Made by a program: the position numbers and the translations under genes. From NCBI GenBank assembly GCA_937901285.1, contig CALCHI010000310.1:1-11178 (forward strand): a DNA stretch of 11,178 nucleotides. Direction: 5' to 3'. The stretch's first letter is position 1. Every line of letters begins with the position of its first letter. Shown here in pieces: positions 5,775-11,178 of this stretch. The stretch comes from UBA8437 sp003445035 (GTDB lineage: Bacteria; Planctomycetota; Planctomycetia; Planctomycetales; Planctomycetaceae). The notes under the pieces are model-generated. The model saw only the letters and a program-made list of their open reading frames with translations, searched no databases and was not told where the DNA came from.

Positions 5775-6929
5775 ATGTTGGTGATTCTCGGTTTGGCCGC
5801 TGGTGTGCTCGCGCTGGCTTTTATCTTGGGACAGATCCAGGGTCGCAACCCGGCCTTTTGTGCTGGGGCAGTGGGCTGGGGGTTCTCGGTGGTGCTTGCC
5901 GGGGGATCCTGCGGATTGGTGGCGACCGGTCTGATGCAGGACGCTTCGGCGTTGCAGGGCGAACGGGATGCCGTGAAGGCGATCGAGAAGGAACTGGCTG
6001 CCCAGAAGGGGGCAGTGCCGGCCGGAACGTCCGTGCCGGGGACGCCCAAGCCGGGTGGTCAGACCGAAGTCGTTTCTACCAAGGGCGGCGGCAAGAAAGG
6101 TCGCAAGAGGGGCGGCAAGAAGGGCGGCAAGAAGGGCGGCAAGAAGGGTGGCAAGAAGGGCGGTTGGGGTCGACGCAAACGTGCGCCGATCGTGCCGATG
6201 ACGCCAGAGCGTGAAGAGCGGATTGCCGCATTGAGGAAGACGGGAGCGAGGTTCCAGGCCCGCGGTGGCCAGGTGGTGAGACTGCAACTGGCAGGACCGG
6301 AGATCACCGACAAGCATCTCGAGTTGGTCGACGGCCTGTCCGACACCAGGTCATTCCACCTGCACGCTCCCAAGGTGTCCACAGCGGCGCTGGCTTCCCT
6401 GGCGACGATGACCGGCCTCACCGAACTCGACATGACCGGGACCCCTCTCAACGACGAGTCCCTGGTGCACCTCTCGGGTATGACCAAGCTGGCCAACCTC
6501 AAGCTCGCCGACCAGGCGATCACCGACAAGGCGGCGATCGTCCTGGCCAAGTTGACCGCCCTGAACACGCTCGATCTGACCAATACCAAGCTGACGGACA
6601 AGGGGGTCGCGCGTCTGGCCGGGCTCAAGTCGTTGACCAGGCTGGTGCTCAGCGGAACTCAGGTTGGAGACGACGGCATCGGCGCGTTGGTCGGTATCAC
6701 CGGACTGAAGCAACTGGAGATCTCCCACACCCAGGTGACCGATACCGTGGTCGATCACCTGTTGAAGTTCCGCAACGCCGAGTTGTTCTGGCTGACCCGG
6801 GGTGCAGAAGGCGTCAGTGACAAGGCGATTGCCCGGATCCGCGTCGATCTCAGGACCTGCGTGGTGAGATATTCGGCGGTGGAACTGAAGGGCAAGCTGC
6901 GTGACGGTGCGGCCAGCGGGGGCGACTGA
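5775..6929 (+). CDS. Membrane-anchored leucine-rich repeat protein with poly(Gly-Gly-Lys-Lys) linker
   Basis: The product is 384 residues. Two hydrophobic segments (1-20 and about 31-53) are followed by a charged helical stretch (56-78), a Gly/Pro-rich spacer and a highly basic tract at 103-136 built from GGKK units. About seven LRR units of roughly 24 residues then run from about 165 to 340, with the pattern L..LDL(T/S).T.(L/V)TD.(G/A)...L. The LRRs are of the same Asp-Gly type as the truncated gene at the left edge, and a Cys-containing C-terminal cap (RTCVVRY, 360-366) parallels that gene's LPGCRV. A plausible role is an envelope LRR scaffold or receptor on a polycationic stalk. Topology is uncertain: the hairpin of two helices could leave the LRR domain in the cytoplasm, where the basic tract might contact nucleic acid or phospholipid. 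The stop lies 1 base from that of the convergent sigma factor gene. Confidence 0.85.
   Translation: MLVILGLAAGVLALAFILGQIQGRNPAFCAGAVGWGFSVVLAGGSCGLVATGLMQDASALQGERDAVKAIEKELAAQKGAVPAGTSVPGTPKPGGQTEVVSTKGGGKKGRKRGGKKGGKKGGKKGGKKGGWGRRKRAPIVPMTPEREERIAALRKTGARFQARGGQVVRLQLAGPEITDKHLELVDGLSDTRSFHLHAPKVSTAALASLATMTGLTELDMTGTPLNDESLVHLSGMTKLANLKLADQAITDKAAIVLAKLTALNTLDLTNTKLTDKGVARLAGLKSLTRLVLSGTQVGDDGIGALVGITGLKQLEISHTQVTDTVVDHLLKFRNAELFWLTRGAEGVSDKAIARIRVDLRTCVVRYSAVELKGKLRDGAASGGD
6111..6164 (+). repeat. Four and a half 12-bp tandem repeats coding GGKK
   Basis: The unit GGCGGCAAGAAG occurs at 6111-6122, 6123-6134 and 6135-6146, then with one silent change at 6147-6158 (GGTGGC), and as a half unit at 6159-6164. 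A degenerate Lys/Gly-rich lead-in begins at 6081. The near-identical DNA suggests recent slippage expansion. The 12-bp unit preserves frame, so copy changes would alter linker length only. Confidence 0.9.
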
Positions 6930-6930
6930 G

Positions 6931-7578
6931 TCAATCGCCGGATTCGAGTCGCATCGACAGTTCGATTTCGGCTGCGACCGCCTCCTTCAGATTCCTCAGT
7001 GCCCGCACCCACATGGTGCGGACCGCGCCCGATGATCGGTCCAGTCGTTCGGCGATTTCATCGAACGGTCGTTCCTCGATGTGACGGAGTACCAGGAGTT
7101 CGCGGTGGTCTTCGGGCAGCCGGGCCAGTGCGTCGGCCAGCAGGACCGCGCGTTCCTTGCGGACGGCCGCCAGCGAGGGGCTGGTAACCGAGGCTTCGAG
7201 CCAACCGGCCAGGATCCGGCTGGGATTCTCTCCGCCTTCACCGCCTGCTCGTTCGCGGCCGGCATCCCGGCGGGCGGCGCCCAGGTGATGGTCGACCTGT
7301 CTGAGCACTTCCCGTTCGGCGATCCGTCGCAACCAGGCCTCCCAGGCCAGTTGGTCGGCTCCCTGGAACGTCTCGATGTGTCCGGCCACCCGGATCAGCA
7401 CATCCTGGACGATGTCGGAACTGTCGACCCGGGCGGCCATCCGCCCCCCCCGGAATCGGGCTCGTACCAGCAGTGAAATGAAGTGGCGGTACCGGCCCAG
7501 CAATTCCTCCAGGGCCTCGGGTGTGCCTCCTCGGGCCTGGGCAACCAGGGAATCCAGTGGTGGCCGGTCGTCGGTCAT
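6931..7578 (-). CDS. ECF-type RNA polymerase sigma factor
   Basis: The product is 215 residues. A sigma region 2 spans about 20-95, with DSSDIVQDV at 52-60 (the DxxDxxQ pattern of region 2.2) and WEAWLRRIAERE (79-90). A linker rich in Arg/Gly/Glu follows (about 100-135). Region 4 covers about 145-200, with LPEDHRELLVLRHIEE (154-169) and a helix-turn-helix, FDEIAERLDRSSGAVR (172-187). The length and the LPEDHRE/LRH pattern resemble the large ECF groups of planctomycetes. No anti-sigma gene adjoins it. The divergent neighbours are two small membrane proteins, which could be targets or signal partners; this is inference. ATG 7578 was taken as the start because region 2 begins soon after, although its Shine-Dalgarno is poor. 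The in-frame TTG at 7593 is the alternative and would add five residues. It probably directs RNA polymerase to a small stress- or envelope-related regulon. Confidence 0.88.
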   Translation of the reverse strand: MTDDRPPLDSLVAQARGGTPEALEELLGRYRHFISLLVRARFRGGRMAARVDSSDIVQDVLIRVAGHIETFQGADQLAWEAWLRRIAEREVLRQVDHHLGAARRDAGRERAGGEGGENPSRILAGWLEASVTSPSLAAVRKERAVLLADALARLPEDHRELLVLRHIEERPFDEIAERLDRSSGAVRTMWVRALRNLKEAVAAEIELSMRLESGD

Positions 7579-7592
7579 CTTGGGTCTGTTCA

Positions 7593-7611
7593 ACGAGTTA
7601 GCTTGACTCGT
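7593..7611 (-). other. Hairpin in the sigma factor gene leader
   Basis: ACGAGT (7593-7598) and ACTCGT (7606-7611) form a perfect 6-bp stem around seven bases, extendable by one wobble and one A-T pair to a three-base loop. It lies 14 bases upstream of the chosen start codon, where a ribosome would land, and covers the alternative TTG start. It may affect translation of a gene lacking a clear Shine-Dalgarno. Confidence 0.35.
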
Positions 7612-7616
7612 CGTGT

Positions 7617-7640
7617 GGGGGGAGAAAAAAAAGAGAAAAA
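7617..7640 (+). other. 24-base homopurine tract in divergent intergenic region
   Basis: Six G, then AG, eight A, GAG and five A give an unbroken run of 24 purines in otherwise mixed GC-rich DNA. On the minus strand it is a pyrimidine-rich leader segment of the sigma gene just upstream of the hairpin. Such a tract could stiffen or bend DNA, or serve as a U-rich ribosomal protein S1 contact that offsets the weak Shine-Dalgarno. Confidence 0.55.
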
Positions 7641-7653
7641 CTTCGTGTGGCGC

Positions 7654-7678
7654 GTAACACCTCCGGGCCGTTTCCGTT
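7654..7678 (+). promoter_or_regulatory. Candidate ECF-sigma promoter upstream of small membrane protein genes
   Basis: GTAAC (7654-7658), 16 bases, then CGTT (7675-7678) resembles the general ECF pattern of an AAC-containing -35 and a CGT-type -10. It would initiate near 7685, about 58 bases before ATG 7743. The motif is short and degenerate, so this is a hypothesis suggested mainly by the adjacent sigma gene. Confidence 0.25.
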
Positions 7679-7683
7679 CTGTG

Positions 7684-7711
7684 ATTGTAGAGCGGGGCAG
7701 ACCCGCAACAA
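7684..7711 (-). promoter_or_regulatory. Candidate sigma-70-like promoter of the sigma factor gene
   Basis: On the minus strand TTGTTG (7711-7706, 3/6), a 16-base spacer and TACAAT (7689-7684, 5/6) predict a start near 7677. The roughly 100-base leader would contain the pyrimidine tract and hairpin. It lies next to the opposing ECF-like candidate, so the two would interfere. Confidence 0.33.
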
Positions 7712-7742
7712 ACCGGACCCGTGGAACGAAAGGATCTTCATC

Positions 7743-8117
7743 ATGTCTATGGTCACCACACACATCAGCTACCTGATCATCAGCGTGGGCGTCACCGTCT
7801 GGGTCGCCCGCACATTGCGAAAGCACGGAATGGTCTACCTCTCCGACAAGACCGACTCGAAGCCGGAGGTGGCCGAATCGTTCAGCAACCTGCTGATCGT
7901 CGGTTTTTACCTGATCAACCTCGGGTTCGAGAGCCTGGCGCTGAAGTACGGAGGAGCGGCGCACGACACGGTGAGTGCCATCGAGTTGCTGAGCACGAAG
8001 ATCGGTTTCGTGTTGCTGTGCCTGGGGGCGATGCACTTCATCACTGTCGCGGTGCTGACCAAGAGTCGCCGTACGACCGTGACGCCACCTCCGGCCGCTC
8101 CCGCGTACCTCCGCTAG
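7743..8117 (+). CDS. Small membrane protein of unknown function, paralogue A
   Basis: The product is 124 residues with three predicted membrane helices (about 8-22, 48-66 and 85-105) and a short Pro-rich tail. Shared with the next gene are TLxxxG(x)V at the first loop, SxxxLxxVGxYLxN (46-59), SxIExLSxKxG (78-88) and a conserved His in helix 3 (His98). I do not recognise a characterised family, though similar pairs of small proteins carrying VGFYLxN are recalled from planctomycete and actinobacterial genomes. The start ATG 7743 has AAAGGA 8 bases upstream; a longer TTG start at 7647 would add a Cys-containing, poorly coding extension. The gene is divergent from the ECF sigma gene across 164 bases and is followed by its paralogue after 89 bases, probably in one operon. 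A role in membrane sensing with the sigma factor is speculation. Confidence 0.82.
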   Translation: MSMVTTHISYLIISVGVTVWVARTLRKHGMVYLSDKTDSKPEVAESFSNLLIVGFYLINLGFESLALKYGGAAHDTVSAIELLSTKIGFVLLCLGAMHFITVAVLTKSRRTTVTPPPAAPAYLR

Positions 8118-8206
8118 GGCTGCGAACCACGGTCCGGTCCCGGTGGTCCGACCCGGTCAAGCGATCGGGCGGGCCATCGGGGGCCGAAGGAAAAGGAGTC
8201 GGAACG

Positions 8207-8572
8207 ATGTCTCCAATGGCCATCACCTACATCCTCTACCTCGTCTTCTCGCTGGCAATCACTTTCTGGGTCGGACACACGCTGTTCGTCAACGGGCGGG
8301 TGTTCCTGATCGAGATCTTCGATGGCGATGGCTTGCTGGCCGATTCGGTCAATCGCCTGATGCTGGTGGGTTACTACCTGGTCAACGCGGCCTTCGTGAC
8401 GCTGATGCTGAAGACATCCGAACGGGCCACCGACCTGCTCTCCTCCATCGAGATGCTCAGCAGCAAGGTGGGCCTGGTGATGCTGGTGCTGGGGGTGTGG
8501 CACCTGTTCAATCTGTTCGCCTTCAGCTGCGTCCGGCGCTACAACGCCTCGCGGCGGCCGGCGGTTGCCTGA
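8207..8572 (+). CDS. Small membrane protein of unknown function, paralogue B
   Basis: The product is 121 residues with three predicted membrane helices (about 6-23, 50-68 and 86-106). It aligns along its full length with the preceding gene, with almost no gaps: TLFVNGRVFL against TLRKHGMVYL, SVNRLMLVGYYLVN against SFSNLLIVGFYLIN, and SIEMLSSKVGLVMLVLGVWH against AIELLSTKIGFVLLCLGAMH. His99 matches His98 of the paralogue. Between helices 1 and 2 it carries an acidic loop (EIFDGDG, 36-42) where paralogue A has charged, Lys/Asp-containing sequence. The basic C-terminus (VRRYNASRR, 109-117) suggests a cytoplasmic end. It has an excellent Shine-Dalgarno, AAGGAG at 8193-8198, 8 bases before ATG. 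The divergence between the copies implies an old duplication with specialisation, possibly a heteromeric pair. Function unknown. Confidence 0.82.
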   Translation: MSPMAITYILYLVFSLAITFWVGHTLFVNGRVFLIEIFDGDGLLADSVNRLMLVGYYLVNAAFVTLMLKTSERATDLLSSIEMLSSKVGLVMLVLGVWHLFNLFAFSCVRRYNASRRPAVA

Positions 8573-8589
8573 GCCCGGTTGTTGCTGTT

Positions 8590-8622
8590 GGCGAGTGCCG
8601 GCGTCATCCGCGGTCACTCGCC
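8590..8622. terminator. Possible bidirectional terminator hairpin
   Basis: GGCGAGTG (8590-8597) and CACTCGCC (8615-8622) are perfect 8-bp arms around 17 bases, with three further possible inner pairs after a bulged T. The hairpin sits in the 41-base gap between convergent stops and includes the last codons of the minus-strand gene. There is no T-run on either side, so efficiency as an intrinsic terminator is uncertain. Confidence 0.45.
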
Positions 8623-11178
8623 GCCGACCAGGCTCAACAGGTTGCCGGCCAGGGTGGTCACGACGATTCTGCCGTCGCGGTCGACCAGCAGTCCGCCCGG
8701 CAACGGTTCGTCCTTCACCTCGTGTCGCCACGTCGCCTTGCCGGAGGCCTGGTCAAAGGCCACCACGAACCACTGGGGCTGGGCACGGTACTTCTGCTGG
8801 TGCTGGACCACGGCCACGATGGCATTGGGACCCACCACCAGTGACATCGCCTCGAACTTGTTGCTTTCACCCAACGAGCTCTGCCAGCGAATCGCCTTGG
8901 TCTTGCTCAAGTCCGAGGCGACCGTGCCCCGGCTTCCCTTGGCCGGTTCATCGGCGTTGATTCTCTCGAGGACCTTGCTGGTGTCACAGCAGGTCAGCAG
9001 GCCGTGCTTGAAGTTGACCAGCGCCACGGTGGACTTGTTCCAGGCCGGTGGGATCCCGCCGAAGTTGAGCCTCAGGCGACGCTTGGCCGTGTGCACTTCG
9101 AAGCTGCCCTTGCTCGAGACGTTTCGTGGCGAGGAGAACAGGATCCGGCCACCGGCCACCGGGACCTTGCCGCCGAGCACCCCGACGTAGCGTCCGTGGT
9201 TGGACTGCGGCCGGCCCTGCGACTTGGCCTTGGCCAGGCACTTGCCGGTCTTCAGGTCGAAGGGGGCCGGCGAGATCTGGTTGCCACCGGCCAGGATCAG
9301 GCGGCCGTCGTGGATCGTCAGGTTGCCCTGGGCACTGATCCCCTTGCGGATTCCGGCATTCAGGTGGCCGGACGAATTGTTCTGCCACTTCAAGGTCCCG
9401 GTGACGGCGTCGATCGCGTAGACGTAGGTGCCGTCGTGGTCGATCATGCCGGCGGCGAAGTAGGCGATGCCATCGGAGACCAGCACGCCGGTGTTGACCG
9501 GCCAGGTCGAGGTGAGGCGTCCGTAGACCATGATCTGTCGCTCGGCCGGGGCGGCACGAAATCGCCACAGCGGCCGGCCGGTTGCCGCTTCCAGGCAGTA
9601 GACGAAACCGTCACCGGCTCCGGCGTACAACCGCCCACCGGCGATGGTGGGGGGCATGCGAATCGGAGCATTGGCCGGGAAATTCCAGCGAACCGCACCC
9701 GAGCCGGCATCGACGGCGTGGATCACTCCGTCGAGACCGGTCGTGAAGATCAGCCCCGCCGCGGCGACCGAGGGCACCGGCTGCGATCCGGCCGGGTGAT
9801 TGAACCGCCACGACGGCTTGATCGACGCCGGCAGTTTCACCGAGGTGCTCGAGGAACGGTCATTGTCGCTGCGGTGTGTGCTCCAGTCGGATTCGGTTAC
9901 GGCCAGGGCCTTGAGCCGGGTCGGGTCGGCGAAACGTTCGAGTCGTTCGGCGGTGGTAGCCACCCGCGCGAATCGGAAGTCACCGGCCGAGCACCTGGCG
10001 ACGTTGCCGATCAGGCTCAGGTTGCAGTCACACTGCCAGGGGCCCAGGTACAGCAGCCCGTTGGCCGGCAGTGCCCCGTCATTGCACGCTGGACGGATCG
10101 CTCCGTCGACGGTCGGCTTCTTCGTCCGCCGGTCGTAACGCAGAGTGCCTTCGCCCCGGACAAAGAACGAATCCGAGCTGGCCGTCAGCCGGGTGCAGGC
10201 GACCTTGCGGAACCCGAGGTCCTCGATCACCCGCCCGGTCGACGGTTCGATGGCGACATGGCTGCCGCCCTTGCCGACTCCCAGGATCACTCGCCCGTCG
10301 ACGAAGATCGCGTTGGGATTGTTGGTGATCTTCTTCTTGTGCCACAGCTTGTACCCGTCGGCGGTCGAGATGGCCACCACGTTCATTCGGGTCTGACCCT
10401 GGATGATCACCGCGTCGGGCGTGAAGACCGCCAGGCACGCGCTGCGGAATCCCGGGGTCGAGCTCAGTCCTTCGCCGGGCTGCTCGATCAACCCCAGTAC
10501 GTCCTTCTCGTCGTTGGTCCAGATCGCCTTGCCCGTCTTGGCATCGAGACAGCGGAGGTGCTGGTCGGGGCAATACAGCACCAGTTTGTCCTGTCCCAGG
10601 CTCATGCCTCGCGAGTCGATCGGCTTGCCGGTTTCCTTGTGGACCCACAGCACCTTGTTGGTCTTCAGATTGATGGCCGCCAGCGCGGTGCCGAATCCCC
10701 AGGGCACCCGCGGCTTGCTGTAGTAGCCGCGACTGAGATCCGACCAGCTCCAGCCACCGAACGAGCGGTCGCCCTTGGTGGTGACAACGCCCTGGTCGCG
10801 GGGGCCGGCCAGCGCGTAGAGGATGCCGTCACGGATGACCATCCATTTCCATTGGCCCACCAGCCCGGGGATCCGCAACCGACCGAGGTTGGCGCCGGTC
10901 TGGGGGTTGATCCTCCGGCAGCCGGGTCCGTCGATCATGTAGAAGGTGTCGCGGGTGGCGACGAAGGCCGAGCGGTGGACGAGGTAGCCCTCCGGCAGCG
11001 GCTTCTCCCACAGGATCGTGCCGTTGTAGCCGTTGCGGGCGATGAGCCTGTTGAGCGTTTTCCACTCGCGGCGGTGGTGCGCGATGTGGCCGATCGCCAG
11101 GAAGGTCCGTCCGGCGGCGGCGGTGGTGACGCTGGGCATGCCGATGTAGAACGGCCGGGCCATGAACTGGGTCATGTA
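8614..11178 (-). CDS. Large PQQ-type double beta-propeller protein (5' truncated)
   Basis: The reading frame is open through the right edge (base 11178), giving 854 visible residues; the N-terminus and any signal peptide lie outside. Numbering here starts at the ATG at 11175. About eleven PQQ-like blade motifs of the type DxxTGxxxW are visible, such as NGYNGTILW (near 50), DAKTGKAIW, DAGSGAVRW, EAATGRPLW, DAVTGTLKW and DQASGKATW. A middle segment with CNDGALPANGLLYLGPWQCDCN (Cys near 363, 382 and 384) precedes DWSTHRSDNDRSS (near 430), the kind of sequence that opens planctomycete PQQ propellers. This suggests two consecutive propellers. The beginning at TQFMARPFYIGMP resembles the interior of larger planctomycete proteins. 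A full PQQ dehydrogenase active site is not evident. A BamB-like scaffold or a periplasmic oxidoreductase are both possible. The visible ATG at 11175 is probably internal. Confidence 0.85.
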   Translation of the reverse strand, partial: YMTQFMARPFYIGMPSVTTAAAGRTFLAIGHIAHHRREWKTLNRLIARNGYNGTILWEKPLPEGYLVHRSAFVATRDTFYMIDGPGCRRINPQTGANLGRLRIPGLVGQWKWMVIRDGILYALAGPRDQGVVTTKGDRSFGGWSWSDLSRGYYSKPRVPWGFGTALAAINLKTNKVLWVHKETGKPIDSRGMSLGQDKLVLYCPDQHLRCLDAKTGKAIWTNDEKDVLGLIEQPGEGLSSTPGFRSACLAVFTPDAVIIQGQTRMNVVAISTADGYKLWHKKKITNNPNAIFVDGRVILGVGKGGSHVAIEPSTGRVIEDLGFRKVACTRLTASSDSFFVRGEGTLRYDRRTKKPTVDGAIRPACNDGALPANGLLYLGPWQCDCNLSLIGNVARCSAGDFRFARVATTAERLERFADPTRLKALAVTESDWSTHRSDNDRSSSTSVKLPASIKPSWRFNHPAGSQPVPSVAAAGLIFTTGLDGVIHAVDAGSGAVRWNFPANAPIRMPPTIAGGRLYAGAGDGFVYCLEAATGRPLWRFRAAPAERQIMVYGRLTSTWPVNTGVLVSDGIAYFAAGMIDHDGTYVYAIDAVTGTLKWQNNSSGHLNAGIRKGISAQGNLTIHDGRLILAGGNQISPAPFDLKTGKCLAKAKSQGRPQSNHGRYVGVLGGKVPVAGGRILFSSPRNVSSKGSFEVHTAKRRLRLNFGGIPPAWNKSTVALVNFKHGLLTCCDTSKVLERINADEPAKGSRGTVASDLSKTKAIRWQSSLGESNKFEAMSLVVGPNAIVAVVQHQQKYRAQPQWFVVAFDQASGKATWRHEVKDEPLPGGLLVDRDGRIVVTTLAGNLLSLVGGE

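Noticed and set aside
6111..6164. Phase-variable on/off repeat
   Set aside because: The 12-bp unit is a multiple of three, so copy changes cannot shift the frame.
5028..6317. 429-residue minus-strand frame across the FMN protein and LRR gene
   Set aside because: It overlaps two well-supported genes, includes low-complexity Ala/Leu runs opposite the GGKK repeats, and has no family motifs.
8126..8147. ACCAC/GTGGT hairpin between the two membrane protein genes
   Set aside because: The stem is only five pairs plus two after a bulge in very GC-rich sequence, which is easily expected by chance. No T-run follows.
7743..8572. Toxin-antitoxin pair
   Set aside because: The two proteins are paralogous three-helix membrane proteins with an 89-base gap. 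They look neither like a toxin with its antidote nor like a known family.

Overview
The window looks like chromosomal DNA of a planctomycete (Planctomycetota). This is inferred from its GC-rich sequence, two leucine-rich-repeat proteins of the type common in that phylum, a planctomycete-style ECF sigma factor, a Tat-exported sulfite-oxidase-like molybdoenzyme and a very large PQQ-type beta-propeller protein. No database search was possible, so family names rest on motifs and recalled family patterns. I see no mobile element, CRISPR array, tRNA or rRNA.

Layout from left to right: the 3' end of an LRR gene (2-256, +); a Tat-exported sulfite oxidase family protein (366-1664, +); a rhomboid-like membrane protein with degenerated catalytic positions and a C-terminal Cys/His zinc-binding tail (1698-2573, +); tail to tail with it, a secreted protein made of six 16-residue repeats that resembles the 5-fold beta-flower family (2570-3007, -); a FabG-like SDR oxidoreductase (3279-4037, +); a membrane-anchored glutamate-synthase-type FMN/[3Fe-4S] domain protein (4043-5596, -); a membrane-anchored LRR protein with a (Gly-Gly-Lys-Lys)n linker (5775-6929, +); an ECF sigma factor (6931-7578, -); two tandem paralogous small membrane proteins of unknown function (7743-8117 and 8207-8572, +); and the C-terminal 854 residues of a double beta-propeller PQQ-like protein (8614-11178, -) that runs off the right edge.

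After the first three + genes the coding strand alternates. All four convergent junctions are tight: a 4-base overlap, then gaps of 5, 1 and 41 bases. Control signals should therefore lie in the three divergent gaps (3008-3278, 5597-5774, 7579-7742). Each of these holds candidate sigma-70-like hexamers and inverted repeats. The clearest is 5628-5707, where back-to-back promoters flank a dyad placed at the predicted start of the glutamate-synthase-like transcript.

There is no obvious single pathway. The most intriguing unit is the divergent pair formed by the ECF sigma factor and the duplicated small membrane proteins, which have an ECF-like promoter candidate upstream. The common theme is the cell envelope: most products are predicted to be exported, membrane-bound or membrane-anchored.
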